NCBI RefSeq assembly: GCF_033705735.1 | Contig: NZ_CP131131.1 | Coordinates: forward strand, 186,001-250,000 | Length of the DNA: 64,000 nt | Source: Shinella zoogloeoides | GTDB lineage: Bacteria; Pseudomonadota; Alphaproteobacteria; Rhizobiales; Rhizobiaceae | Reading direction: 5' to 3' | Shown: in pieces, positions 55,983 to 64,000 of the stretch | Layout: the number at the start of each line of letters is the position of its first letter | Position numbering within the stretch: the stretch's first letter is position 1 | Program-made: the position numbers and the translations under genes | Notes under the pieces: model-generated | Told to the model about the DNA's origin: nothing | Seen by the model: the letters and a program-made list of their open reading frames with translations, nothing else | Database searches by the model: none

Positions 55983-56378
55983 ATGACCGATCAGCAAAAG
56001 GAAAGTCTGGAAGACCGGCTGAAGCGCCTCGACGCGGAACTCGCGGAGCGGCGCAAGACAGACGGGGCGGATGCAGCCGCCGAGGCGAGGGCAGCCGAGA
56101 GCCGTACGGGCTACGCGGTCGCCATGAAGCTCTCGAGCGAGTTCGTCGCAGCCGTCATCGTCGGGGCGCTTCTGGGCTATCTTTTGGACCATTTTGCGGG
56201 TACAGGGCCTTGGGGGATGATCGTTTTCCTGCTCCTTGGCTTCGGTGCCGGCGTTCTGAACGTGATGCGCGCGGCTGGCATGGTGGCATCGCCCCACCCG
56301 GTCGACAGGCTGGCGGGGCGAGAGCCCGGCAAGGCCGGCGGCAGGCGGGACGAAACCGAGACGAAGGACGGCGCCTGA
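55983..56378 (+). CDS. atpI: F0F1 ATP synthase accessory protein AtpI
   Basis: 131 residues. A charged N-terminus (ESLEDRLKRLDAELAERRKT) is followed by two membrane helices (SSEFVAAVIVGALLGYLLDH, GMIVFLLLGFGAGVLNVMRA), the AtpI pattern. AtpI assists assembly of the c ring. First gene of the F0 operon in Rhizobiales; the catalytic F1 genes lie elsewhere. Confidence 0.85.
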   Translation: MTDQQKESLEDRLKRLDAELAERRKTDGADAAAEARAAESRTGYAVAMKLSSEFVAAVIVGALLGYLLDHFAGTGPWGMIVFLLLGFGAGVLNVMRAAGMVASPHPVDRLAGREPGKAGGRRDETETKDGA

Positions 56379-56439
56379 CGGCGTGGTCCCTATAGTGGGT
56401 GACTTCCGCCGCAAGGCGGGCAAGCGAGAGAGATAAGCG

Positions 56440-57192
56440 GTGTCCAACGATCCGACCCATCAGTTCCTGGTCAACAAGATTGTTCCGATCGAAATCGGCG
56501 GCATCGATTTCTCGTTCACCAATTCCTCGCTGTTCATGGTCGCCACCGTCGCGGTCGCCGCGGGCTTCCTCTATTTCACCACGGGCCAGCGCGGCCTCGT
56601 GCCGAGCCGCATGCAGTCGGTCTCGGAAATGTCCTACGAGTTCATCGCCTCGATGCTGAGGGAAGGGGCGGGCAGCCACGGGATGAAGTTCTTCCCGTTC
56701 GTCTTCTCGCTCTTCATGTTCGTGCTGACGGCGAACCTCATCGGCATGATGCCCTATTTCTTCACGGTCACCAGCCAGATCATCGTCACCTTCGCCCTGG
56801 CGATCCTCGTCATCGGCACGGTCATCGTCTACGGTTTCTACAAGCACGGCTTCGGCTTCCTCAAGCTCTTCGTGCCCTCCGGCGTGCCCGGCGCGCTTCT
56901 TCCGCTGGTCGTCTCGATCGAGGTCATCTCGTTCCTCTCGCGCCCGATCAGCCTCTCGATCCGTCTCTTCGCCAACATGCTGGCGGGTCACATCACGCTG
57001 AAGGTCTTCGCCGGCTTCGTCACCTCGCTGAGCGCCCTCGGCGCCGTGGGTGTCGCAGGCGCCGTCCTGCCCCTTCTCATGACCGTCGCCCTGACCGGTC
57101 TCGAATTCCTCGTGTCGTTCCTGCAGGCCTATGTCTTCGCAGTTCTGACATGCATGTACCTCAACGATGCCGTGCATCCGGGTGGTCACTAA
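56440..57192 (+). CDS. atpB: ATP synthase subunit a
   Basis: 250 residues from a GTG start. Five or six membrane helices are visible; the essential Arg lies in [19 protein letters not shown], the most conserved helix, which forms the proton half-channel with the c ring. GEST-like ends agree. The 60-bp gap to atpI and order I-B-E-F'-F are usual for alphaproteobacteria. Confidence 0.95.
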   Translation: MSNDPTHQFLVNKIVPIEIGGIDFSFTNSSLFMVATVAVAAGFLYFTTGQRGLVPSRMQSVSEMSYEFIASMLREGAGSHGMKFFPFVFSLFMFVLTANLIGMMPYFFTVTSQIIVTFALAILVIGTVIVYGFYKHGFGFLKLFVPSGVPGALLPLVVSIEVISFLSRPISLSIRLFANMLAGHITLKVFAGFVTSLSALGAVGVAGAVLPLLMTVALTGLEFLVSFLQAYVFAVLTCMYLNDAVHPGGH

Positions 57193-57258
57193 GGAAACAG
57201 TCGTCGGCGCCCTCGGGCGTCGCTCATAAGCCGCAACAACCCATTCAAGGAGTTCAAC

Positions 57259-57486
57259 ATGGAAGCGGAAGCAGCAAAGTTCATCGGCGCAGGTCTTGCC
57301 ACGTTCGGTCTTGCCGGCACGGCTCTCGGCCTCGGCAACATCTTCGGCAACTACCTCTCCGGCGCTCTGCGCAACCCGTCTGCTGCTGACAGCCAGTTCG
57401 GCCGTCTCGTATTCGGCTTCGCCGTTACGGAAGCTCTGGGCATCTTCTCGCTGCTCATCGCTCTCCTCCTCCTCTTCGCCGTCTGA
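57259..57486 (+). CDS. atpE: ATP synthase subunit c
   Basis: 75 residues with AAGGAGTTCAAC before the ATG. Two membrane helices separated by the polar loop [13 protein letters not shown]; Glu58 in [10 protein letters not shown] is the proton-carrying carboxylate. Multiple copies form the rotor ring of F0. Confidence 0.95.
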   Translation: MEAEAAKFIGAGLATFGLAGTALGLGNIFGNYLSGALRNPSAADSQFGRLVFGFAVTEALGIFSLLIALLLLFAV

Positions 57487-57574
57487 TATCGGCAGAGGAT
57501 CGGACCATGGCCCCTTGGGCCGTGGTCCACCGTACGCTTGAGTACATGATTGAGAGTGCCCCCTGGAGGTGAGC

Positions 57575-58210
57575 ATGTCCGTGACCCCGGCGTCGGCCGA
57601 GTCCACCCCTTTCGAAATCGCCCAGGCCGAGACTCCTGCCGTTACCACGCATGAGGCCCAGCCGGCAGGCGAAGTGCACACCGAAACTGGTGTCGCACAT
57701 GGTGAAGAGCACGCCACCGGCGTCTTCCCGCCTTTCGACCAGACCACATTCGCATCGCAGCTCCTGTGGCTGGCGATCACCTTCGGTCTTTTCTACCTTC
57801 TCATGTCGAAGGTCGTCATTCCGCGCATCGGCGGCATCCTCGAGACGCGTCACGACCGCATCGCGCAGGATCTCGACGAAGCCGCACGCCTGAAGGCGGA
57901 AGCGGATGCCGCGATCGCGTCCTACGAGCAGGACCTCGCGAGCGCCCGTGCCAAGGGCAACGCCATCGCCTCGACCGCCCGCGACGAAGCCAAGGCCAAG
58001 GCCGATGCCGAGCGCGCCAAGATCGAAGCCTCGCTGCAGGACAAGATTGCCGGTGCCGAGAACCGCATCGCCGAAATCAAGGCCAAGGCGCTTGCCGATG
58101 TCGGCTCCATCGCCGAGGAAACCACGGCCGCCGTCGTCGAACAGCTGATCGGCGCCAAGGCCACCAAGGCCGAGATCGCTTCCGCCGTGAAGACGGTCGC
58201 AGGCGAATAA
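57575..58210 (+). CDS. atpF': ATP synthase subunit b'
   Basis: 211 residues; GGAGGTGAGC precedes the ATG at 57575. After an Ala/Glu/Thr N-terminal extension comes one membrane helix ([20 protein letters not shown]), then a long Ala/Lys coiled coil. This is the second stator subunit typical of alphaproteobacteria and cyanobacteria. Pairs with the b subunit downstream. Confidence 0.9.
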   Translation: MSVTPASAESTPFEIAQAETPAVTTHEAQPAGEVHTETGVAHGEEHATGVFPPFDQTTFASQLLWLAITFGLFYLLMSKVVIPRIGGILETRHDRIAQDLDEAARLKAEADAAIASYEQDLASARAKGNAIASTARDEAKAKADAERAKIEASLQDKIAGAENRIAEIKAKALADVGSIAEETTAAVVEQLIGAKATKAEIASAVKTVAGE

Positions 58211-58221
58211 GGGAGGTTTCG

Positions 58222-58707
58222 ATGGAATTCGACGCAACATTCTACGCCTTTGTCGGCCTCCTGCTGTTCCTGGCCCTCATCGCCTATCTCAAGGTTCCGG
58301 GCATGATGGCCAAGGGTCTCGACGCCCGCGCCGAGAAGATCCAGAACGAGCTGGCGGAAGCCAAGCGTCTTCGTGAGGAAGCCCAGCACCTGCTCGCAGA
58401 GTACCAGCGCAAGCGCAAGGATGCCGAGGCGGAAGCCGCCAGCATCGTCGCCGCCGCTGAACGCGAGGCGAGCGCGCTGACCGCCGAAGCCAAGCAGAAG
58501 ACCGAGGAATACGTCGCCCGCCGCACGGCGCTCTCCGAGCAGAAGATCAAGCAGGCGGAAGCCGACGCGATCAACGCCGTGCGCGCTGCCGCCGTCGACC
58601 TCGCTGTCGCCGCTGCCGAGAAGGTCATCACCGCCAAGGCGGATGCGACCACCGGCAAGACGCTTTTCGACAACGCCGTCAAGGAAGTGAAGGCCCGCCT
58701 CAACTGA
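58222..58707 (+). CDS. atpF: ATP synthase subunit b
   Basis: 161 residues, GGGAGG before the ATG. Membrane helix (FYAFVGLLLFLALIAYLKVP) and coiled coil (KIQNELAEAKRLREEAQHLL). Forms the peripheral stalk with b' and holds F1 against rotation. Ends the operon; followed by a strong terminator. Confidence 0.92.
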   Translation: MEFDATFYAFVGLLLFLALIAYLKVPGMMAKGLDARAEKIQNELAEAKRLREEAQHLLAEYQRKRKDAEAEAASIVAAAEREASALTAEAKQKTEEYVARRTALSEQKIKQAEADAINAVRAAAVDLAVAAAEKVITAKADATTGKTLFDNAVKEVKARLN

Positions 58708-58731
58708 GGTGCCTTTCGCAGAACGATTTAG

Positions 58732-58757
58732 AAAGGCCGCCCGAGGGCGGCCTTTTT
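58732..58757 (+). terminator. Terminator of the atp operon
   Basis: GGCCGCCC-GA-GGGCGGCC (58735-58752) followed by TTTTT, 27 bases after atpF. A perfect factor-independent terminator. Confidence 0.9.
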
Positions 58758-58803
58758 GTATTGGCGGCTGCTTCGCCGATTGTGACTGATCCGCCGCTGA
58801 AGT

Positions 58804-59235
58804 TCAGGCTATGCCATGCTTCTTCAAAAGCGCCTGTTCGTCACCCGATATCCAGCCGAAAATCTTCGGCTCTCCGTCCAGCGCCTGAACCAGATAGTGA
58901 ACGTCAAAATCTATGTTGACGTCCGGCCGATCTGTCCGCGCATAGGTGGCGGTCCAGGCAACATGGGCCATGCAATGATGCTCATCGATCGGGGACAGGC
59001 GGATATCGCGTATCCGCATTTCCTTCGTCCCGATCGCGCGGTAGTGATCATGGCCCTGCGTCATGCCTCGCCTGAATTGATCGTCGTTCTTCCCGGTTCT
59101 TACCCCGGCGGGAGCGGCGCCTATGAACTCGGAAGCATAAAGCGATGCGAGTTCGCTCATGTCCGACTTGCCGCCCAGAGAGCGGTTGAAAAAGCGTTCG
59201 TACCGCTCGAATAGTCGCCTTACAGCCTTCTCCAT
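58804..59235 (-). CDS. NTF2/SnoaL-like protein
   Basis: 143 residues from the ATG at 59235. VRRLFERYERFFNRSL, YASEFIGAAPAGVRTGKNDD and HHCMAHVAWTATY follow the cone-shaped NTF2-like fold, which covers small-molecule isomerases, hydrolases and binding proteins. No catalytic set can be fixed. It converges on the atp terminator. Confidence 0.7.
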   Translation of the reverse strand: MEKAVRRLFERYERFFNRSLGGKSDMSELASLYASEFIGAAPAGVRTGKNDDQFRRGMTQGHDHYRAIGTKEMRIRDIRLSPIDEHHCMAHVAWTATYARTDRPDVNIDFDVHYLVQALDGEPKIFGWISGDEQALLKKHGIA

Positions 59236-59343
59236 AGCGTGGCTCCAGATCGCCCGTTCCAAGTAAAACATAGTCGAGGAAGACGCGTGTAGGGAGGGGG
59301 CCGGCCAACGGCGGGTTCCGTAGACTCCGTATGGCTCGGCGCG

Positions 59344-59994
59344 TCAGTCCTGCTTCAGCGGCCGGAAGCTCATGCGATGGAGGCGGCACGGCCCTATCGA
59401 TGCGATGGCCTTGCGGTGGACTTCCGTGGCGTAGCCGGCGTGGATGGCGAAGCCGTAGCCGGGGAAGGTGGCTTCGGCGCGGGCCATCATGCGGTCGCGC
59501 ATGACCTTGGCGACGATGGAGGCCGCGGCGATGGAGACGGAGAGCGCATCGCCCTTGACGACGGCGCGGCCTTCGCAGGCGAGCCCCGGTGGCACGTCGC
59601 GGCCGTCCGTCAGGACCAGCTTCGGTGCGACCTCCAGGCCGGCGACCGCCCGGCGCATGGCGTCGAGGCTGGCCTTGCGGATATCGATGACGTCGATACG
59701 GCGCGAAGAGCTGGAGGCGACAGAGACGAAGGCGCTCTGCATGATGAGCGCGAAAAGCAACTCACGTTTTGCCGCGCTCAGCTGCTTGGAATCGTGGAGG
59801 CCGGGCGGGATATTGTCCGGGTCGAGCACCACGGCGGCGGCGACGACGGGGCCGGCGAGCGGGCCGCGCCCGGCTTCGTCCGTGCCGGCGACCGGCCACA
59901 GGCCCCGCTTGCGGGCCGCGATCTCCATCGAGAAATCGGGCCCTTCGGGCATGTCGAAAAGGAGGCGGGAATCGGAGGATATGCTCTTGGCCAT
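59344..59994 (-). CDS. rnhB: Ribonuclease HII
   Basis: 216 residues from the ATG at 59994; further upstream starts to 60030 are possible. [20 protein letters not shown] holds the first catalytic pair (Asp39, Glu40), [19 protein letters not shown], and [20 protein letters not shown] give the remaining acidic residues. Cuts RNA-DNA hybrids at ribonucleotides, in repair and primer removal. Confidence 0.92.
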   Translation of the reverse strand: MAKSISSDSRLLFDMPEGPDFSMEIAARKRGLWPVAGTDEAGRGPLAGPVVAAAVVLDPDNIPPGLHDSKQLSAAKRELLFALIMQSAFVSVASSSSRRIDVIDIRKASLDAMRRAVAGLEVAPKLVLTDGRDVPPGLACEGRAVVKGDALSVSIAAASIVAKVMRDRMMARAEATFPGYGFAIHAGYATEVHRKAIASIGPCRLHRMSFRPLKQD

Positions 59995-60162
59995 GGCGGA
60001 GACCATGCACATCCGTCCGATTCCCTGCAAGTCCTCCGGCGGATGCGGCGCGCCAGAGGAGCTTCCGGGGCGCCCAGGGGATGGCGCGGGCCGGAAAGCG
60101 GTTCTGCCGAGGCCGGCCCGCTACCGGGCCGGAGGACATATTCAAATTGACGCCGTTAGCTG

Positions 60163-60245
60163 TGTGGCCCCCTCATCCGGTCTTTCGGGCAGCCTTCTCC
60201 CCGAAGGGAAAAGGAGGAATGGCGAGGTCCAATCCCATGGCGATA
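60163..60245. repeat. Rhizobial intergenic palindromic repeat-like sequence
   Basis: In the 267-bp gap between rnhB and the radical SAM gene, CCCCTCATCCGGTCTTTCGG, then CCTTCTCCCCGAAGGGAAAA, follow the form of RIME-like palindromic units common between genes of rhizobia and Brucella. Best read as a decayed single copy. The rest of the gap has no gene. Confidence 0.45.
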
Positions 60246-60297
60246 GGCTTGCCGGAGAGAGATGTGTGGCGACACATCCCTCGCCTGCGATGCGGAT

Positions 60298-61455
60298 TTA
60301 CAGCAGCGAAAGCTGCACGCCGCTGCCCGAGGGCGGGATGAACTGGTCGATGGCGAGGTTGCGGCGGGTGCGGGTCAGATCCAGCCGCTTGGCAGTCATT
60401 TCGAAGCGGCGGGCGATCTGCCAGGCATAGGGGCCGGCGCCCTTCATCCGCTTGCCGAACTCGGCGTCGTAATCCTTGCCGCCGCGCATGGAGCGCACCA
60501 GCGACATGACATGGCGGTAGCGGTCCGGGTAGTTGCGAAGCAGCCAGTCGCGGAAGAGCGGGCTTACCTCCAGCGGCAGGCGGAGGAGTACGTAGCTCGC
60601 TTCGAGCGCGCCCGCCGCCTTGCCCGAATCGAGCACCCGCTCGATCTCGTGGTCGTTGAGGCCGGGGATGATCGGCGCCATCATGATCGCCGTCGGGATG
60701 CCGGCTTCCGACAGCGCGCGGATCGCCTCCAGCCGGCGCGGCGGGGTCGCGGCGCGCGGCTCCATGGTGCGCGCGAGCTTGCGGTCGAGCGTGGTGACGG
60801 ACATGCCGACCCAGGCGAGCCCGCGCGCCGCCATGCGCGAGAGGATGTCGATGTCGCGCATGACCAGCGCCGACTTGGTGACGATGGAGACCGGATGGTT
60901 CGCTTTATCCAGCACGTCGAGGATCTGCCGCATGATGCGCCACTCCTTCTCGATCGGCTGGTAGGGGTCCGTATTGGTGCCGATGGCGATGACGCGCGGC
61001 TTGTAGCCGGGCCTGGAAAGTTCGCGCTCCAAAAGCTTCGGCGCATCGGGCTTGGCAAAGAGCTTCGCCTCGAAGTCGAGGCCGGCGGAAAGGCCCATGA
61101 AGGCATGGGTCGGCCGGGCGAAGCAGTAGATGCAGCCATGCTCGCAGCCGCGATAGGGATTGATCGAGCGGTCGAAGGGAATGTCCGGCGATTCGTTGCG
61201 GGTGATGATCGTGCGGGGCTTCTCGACCTGCACCTCCGTGCGGAAGGGGGGAAGCTCCTCCAGCGTCTGCCAGCCGTCGTCGAATGTCTCGCGCGTCACC
61301 GGCTCGAAACGGCCGGTGAAATTGAGGCTTGCTGCGCGGCCGCGCCGCCGATCGCCGTCGACCCGCATGCCCGTCTGCGCCATCAGCGCATCGGCAACGT
61401 CCTTCGTGTGGCCGGGCGCCAATGCGCCCTGCCTGAGGCTCACAAGATCGTTCAT
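60298..61455 (-). CDS. PA0069-family radical SAM protein
   Basis: 385 residues. YRGCEHGCIYCFARP carries the CxxxCxxC iron-sulfur motif (Cys104, Cys108, Cys111) that binds SAM; IGTNTDPYQPIEKEW and SIVTKSALVMRDIDIL complete the family pattern. Related to spore photoproduct lyase-like proteins; substrate for PA0069 proteins is not established. Full length. Confidence 0.9.
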   Translation of the reverse strand: MNDLVSLRQGALAPGHTKDVADALMAQTGMRVDGDRRRGRAASLNFTGRFEPVTRETFDDGWQTLEELPPFRTEVQVEKPRTIITRNESPDIPFDRSINPYRGCEHGCIYCFARPTHAFMGLSAGLDFEAKLFAKPDAPKLLERELSRPGYKPRVIAIGTNTDPYQPIEKEWRIMRQILDVLDKANHPVSIVTKSALVMRDIDILSRMAARGLAWVGMSVTTLDRKLARTMEPRAATPPRRLEAIRALSEAGIPTAIMMAPIIPGLNDHEIERVLDSGKAAGALEASYVLLRLPLEVSPLFRDWLLRNYPDRYRHVMSLVRSMRGGKDYDAEFGKRMKGAGPYAWQIARRFEMTAKRLDLTRTRRNLAIDQFIPPSGSGVQLSLL

Positions 61456-61602
61456 GGCTGTCTCCGGGCGGGGCCGTCTCGCCCCGATTCAATGACTATA
61501 TTCCTATCGCCGAAATGAGAACATTGCAAGAACAAATTTCCGTTCCGCCCGGCAGGGCGGCCGGATGGTGGCAATCGATGCTGCGATGCGGTATGGGAAG
61601 GA

Positions 61603-62133
61603 ATGCTGACGATCATCATGGAATGCCACAACGACGAGGCGGAACTGGCGCAGACGCTTTCCGCGCTGGTGGCGGGCGCGGTCGAAGGCGTGGTACGTGA
61701 CGTGATCGTGCTCGACCACGGTTCGACCGATGGCTCGGCGCGGGTGGCCGACGCTGCCGGTTGCCGGTTTCTGACGGATTGGGACCTGAAGGACGTGGTG
61801 CAGTCGGCGCGCGGCGACTGGCTTCTGCTGCTGGAGCCCGGTGCCCGGCCGCTGGCGGGCTGGGTGGACGCCGTCACCGACCATGTCGCGATCGATCTGA
61901 AGCCGGCGCGCTTCGCCGCTTCCCGCAACCATCGCCGGAGCTTCCTCCAGCGGATCGGCCGCAGGTCGCTGCTCGAACAGGGCTATCTCGTCAGCAAGCG
62001 CACGGCGGCGGCGGGCCTGCGCCCGGGCATGGCGCTGGCGGACATCGCCAACGGCCGGGCGGTGCGCGAGCTTGTCGCCGAGATCGTGCCTACTTGGGCG
62101 GTGAAAGCGATGCGCGTTAAAACACAGAATTAG
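61603..62133 (+). CDS. Family 2 glycosyltransferase-like protein
   Basis: 176 residues, short for the family. MLTIIMECHNDEAELAQTLS, VIVLDHGSTDGSARVADAAG and DWLLLLEPGARPLAGWVDAV follow the N-terminal GT-A fold; the usual DxD is replaced by LEPG. The C-terminus is basic. Activity as a transferase is uncertain. Confidence 0.75.
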   Translation: MLTIIMECHNDEAELAQTLSALVAGAVEGVVRDVIVLDHGSTDGSARVADAAGCRFLTDWDLKDVVQSARGDWLLLLEPGARPLAGWVDAVTDHVAIDLKPARFAASRNHRRSFLQRIGRRSLLEQGYLVSKRTAAAGLRPGMALADIANGRAVRELVAEIVPTWAVKAMRVKTQN

Positions 62134-62142
62134 AGAGTGCGG

Positions 62143-62691
62143 TCAGCCGGGCGAGCGTTTCAGATGCTCGTCGAGGCGCGGCATGATTTCCACGAAATTG
62201 CAGGGCATGTGGCGATAGTCGAGCTGCGCCTTGAGGATGCCGTCCCAGGCGTCCTTGCAGGCGCCGGGCGAGCCCGGCAGCACGAAGACGAAGGTGGCGT
62301 TGAGGACGCCGCCGGTCGCGCGCGACTGGATCGTCGAGGTACCGATCTTGTCGTAGGAGATGCGGTGGAAGACCTCGGAAAAGCCGTCCATGCGCTTCTC
62401 GAAGATCGGCTCCAGCGCCTCCGGCGTCACGTCGCGGCCGGTAAAGCCGGTGCCGCCGGTGGTGATGATCACATCGATCGCCTCCTCACGCGTCCAAGCC
62501 TCCACCCGGGCGCGGATCGCGCCGACATCGTCCGGCGCGATGGCGCGGGCGACGAGGCGGTGGCCGGCATCGGCGATGCGTGCGGCGAGCGTATCGCCGG
62601 AGCGGTCGGTCTCGGGCGTTCGCGTATCGGAGACCGTGAGCACGGCGATGCCGACGGGAATGAAGGGTCTCGTTTCGTCAAGCTTCGCCAT
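62143..62691 (-). CDS. moaB: Molybdenum cofactor biosynthesis protein MoaB
   Basis: 182 residues from the ATG at 62691; the longer frame lies over ispE. GIAVLTVSDTRTPETDRSGD, VIITTGGTGFTGRDVTPEAL and LPGSPGACKDAWDGIL are the MogA/MoaB family markers for molybdopterin binding and adenylylation. The start overlaps ispE by 14 bp. Confidence 0.9.
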   Translation of the reverse strand: MAKLDETRPFIPVGIAVLTVSDTRTPETDRSGDTLAARIADAGHRLVARAIAPDDVGAIRARVEAWTREEAIDVIITTGGTGFTGRDVTPEALEPIFEKRMDGFSEVFHRISYDKIGTSTIQSRATGGVLNATFVFVLPGSPGACKDAWDGILKAQLDYRHMPCNFVEIMPRLDEHLKRSPG

Positions 62692-63574
62692 CGCTGCCTC
62701 CGATTGTCCGGGTGGCGGTGACGAACCAGCGGGGATGGCGCTGCGCCAGCATCGCCGCCGCCGCTTCCGCCGCCGCCTCGCTCGTATATAGCGCGAAGCA
62801 GGTGGCGCCGGAACCGGACATGCGCACCACGCGTGCATCCGTCGCGGCAAGGCTTTCCGCGACCAGGGAAATCTCCGGGCAGAGGTCGCGGGCGGGAGGC
62901 TCTAGGTCGTTGCGCAGGCCGCCGATGGCATCGAGCCAGCCGGCAGGCGCGTCGTTCATGACGAGCGGCGGATTGTGTCGGGAGGCGAGCGCCTTGAAGA
63001 CCGCGGGCGTGGAAACGCCGACCAGCGGATTGACCAGCACCATCGCCAGCGCCGGCAGGGCGAGGGGCGTGATATCCTCGCCGATGCCGCGGGCGATCAG
63101 CGGGCGGCCGGCAAGGCACATCGGCACGTCCGCGCCGAGCCCGAGGGCGAGCGCCTCGCGCTCCCCGTGCGGCAGGCGGGTCTGCCAGAGCGCCTCAAGA
63201 GCGCGCAGCGTCGCCGCCGCATCCGCCGAGCCGCCGCCGATGCCGGAGGCGATGGGCAGGTTCTTTTCGAGATGGATGTGGACGGGCGGGGCGGCCTTGC
63301 CGTGCCGGGCGAACGCAGCGCGCAGGCGGTCCCGAGCACGGATGACGAGGTTGTCGCCCTCTGCAGCAAGGGTCTCGGAAAAGCGGCCGGAAAGCGTGAA
63401 GCGGTCTTCGGCCGCGGGCGACAGGCCGATGCGGTCGCCGAAGGCGGCGAAGGTCACGAGACTGTCGAGGAGGTGGTAGCCATCCTCGCGCCGGCCGACC
63501 ACGGCGAGCGCGAGGTTGATCTTGGCCGGTGCCGGTTCGACAACGGCAAAGCCCGAAAGGCTTTCGGCGAGCAT
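62678..63574 (-). CDS. ispE: 4-diphosphocytidyl-2-C-methyl-D-erythritol kinase
   Basis: 298 residues. PAPAKINLALAVVGRREDGY at the N-terminus, then LEKNLPIASGIGGGSADAAA (GHMP ATP-binding loop, about 102-121) and VRMSGSGATCFALY in motif 3. It phosphorylates CDP-methylerythritol in the non-mevalonate isoprenoid route, cytosolic. Downstream of the TPR gene by 4 bp. Confidence 0.93.
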   Translation of the reverse strand: MLAESLSGFAVVEPAPAKINLALAVVGRREDGYHLLDSLVTFAAFGDRIGLSPAAEDRFTLSGRFSETLAAEGDNLVIRARDRLRAAFARHGKAAPPVHIHLEKNLPIASGIGGGSADAAATLRALEALWQTRLPHGEREALALGLGADVPMCLAGRPLIARGIGEDITPLALPALAMVLVNPLVGVSTPAVFKALASRHNPPLVMNDAPAGWLDAIGGLRNDLEPPARDLCPEISLVAESLAATDARVVRMSGSGATCFALYTSEAAAEAAAAMLAQRHPRWFVTATRTIGGSDGEA

Positions 63575-63578
63575 CGCG

Positions 63579-64000
63579 TCAGGACTTGCGGTCTGTCGCC
63601 TTGCCTTCCGGCGAGGTGTTCTGCGCGGGCTTGTCGTCCTTGGCTTCCGCGGAGGCAGGGACGGTTTTCGGCAGGTCCGGCAGGCCGTTCTCGACCTTCA
63701 GTTTGATCTTGGGTATCTCCGCTTCTTCCGGCTTCAGGCCGAGCGCGCGGTTCCACTGGAAGGTGGCTTCCAGCTTGCGGCCGACGCGCCAGTAGGCATC
63801 GCCCAGGTGATCGTTGATGGTCGGGTCGCCGGCCTTGAGTTCGGCCGCCCGTTCCAGTTCCGCCACCGCGTCATCGAAGCGGCCCATGCGATAATAGGCC
63901 CAGCCGAGCGAATCGACGATATAGCCGTCGTCGGGCTTGAGGCTCACCGCCTTGCGGATCATGTCCAGGCCCTCGTCGAGGTTCAGGTTCATGTCCACCC
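63579..64000 (-). CDS. TPR protein, C-terminal part (cut by window edge)
   Basis: The frame is still open at 64000; about 140 C-terminal residues are visible. LDEGLDMIRKAVSLKPDDGY, then DSLGWAYYRMGRFDDAVAEL and DHLGDAYWRVGRKLEATFQW, are at least three tetratricopeptide repeats, followed by a Lys/Pro-rich tail. In rhizobia this gene encodes a TPR scaffold protein upstream of ispE; the N-terminal part lies beyond the window. Confidence 0.8.
   Translation of the reverse strand, partial: VDMNLNLDEGLDMIRKAVSLKPDDGYIVDSLGWAYYRMGRFDDAVAELERAAELKAGDPTINDHLGDAYWRVGRKLEATFQWNRALGLKPEEAEIPKIKLKVENGLPDLPKTVPASAEAKDDKPAQNTSPEGKATDRKS

Noticed and set aside
56155..57780. 541-codon minus-strand frame across the atp genes
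   Set aside because: Lies opposite well known atpI, atpB, atpE and atpF' genes and consists of Asp/Glu/Arg-rich low-complexity translation.
1..64000. CRISPR array or insertion sequence
   Set aside because: I saw no regularly spaced repeats and no transposase-like protein. The short repeats noted fit operators or hairpins.

Overview
The window is GC-rich DNA from an alphaproteobacterium of the Rhizobiales (Rhizobium/Agrobacterium/Shinella/Ensifer type). The evidence is the atpI-atpB-atpE-atpF'-atpF order with a duplicated b subunit, a sleB-type hydrolase next to it, and rnhB, PA0069-type radical SAM, moaB and ispE genes of rhizobial character. Genus was judged by protein resemblance only. Positions 1 to about 54,210 are a nearly complete temperate siphovirus-type prophage. 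Its left end, presumably with the integrase, lies beyond position 1. Positions from about 54,300 to 64,000 are host chromosome.

Prophage left arm (1-9747, leftward): a tightly coupled early operon with many ATGA/TGATG overlaps. It carries two HNH nucleases, a recombination set (ERF annealing protein, YqaJ-type exonuclease, NinB) and many small hypothetical genes. It also carries an adjacent pair: a VUT/YhhQ-type 7-deazaguanine precursor transporter and a DpdA-like transglycosylase. Together they suggest that the phage replaces some guanines in its DNA. The control region (9950-11480) is lambda-like: an S24-type repressor and a Cro, divergently transcribed, with five copies of a 15-bp operator, ATGCCA-N3-CGGTAT. 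Two copies sit at the left promoters and three between the repressor and cro, and several promoters appear to give leaderless messages.

Right early arm (11282-25225, rightward): a DUF3102 protein, RuvC resolvase, three DNA methyltransferase-like proteins, DnaB helicase, a DnaA domain IV-like protein, an HNH-AP2 nuclease, a 5'-deoxyribonucleotidase-like HAD protein and many small proteins. About 680 bp with no convincing gene (25226-25903) separates it from the late genes; it ends in a tRNA-like 3' half and a hairpin terminator.

Late region (25904-53921): small membrane peptides, terminase, and a portal protein whose C-terminus is an Acb1-type anti-CBASS phosphoesterase domain. Then come a DUF2213 protease with a nested scaffold start, decoration and major capsid proteins, connectors, tail tube, a G/GT pair with a canonical -1 slippery heptamer, tape measure, tail tip, fibre, and lysis genes (endolysin, holin-like protein, overlapping spanin-like pair). 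Inserted between GT and tape measure (38721-43081) is an accessory island. It holds a second, P22 immI-like immunity locus (Arc-type repressor, ribbon-helix-helix protein, Rha/KilAC antirepressor with a structured leader), membrane and lipoprotein morons, and a coiled-coil membrane protein.

Host segment: sleB-type hydrolase, the F0 half of ATP synthase, an NTF2-like protein, rnhB, a radical SAM protein, a family 2 glycosyltransferase, moaB, ispE and the end of a TPR protein. All assignments come from reading the sequence; no database search was run.
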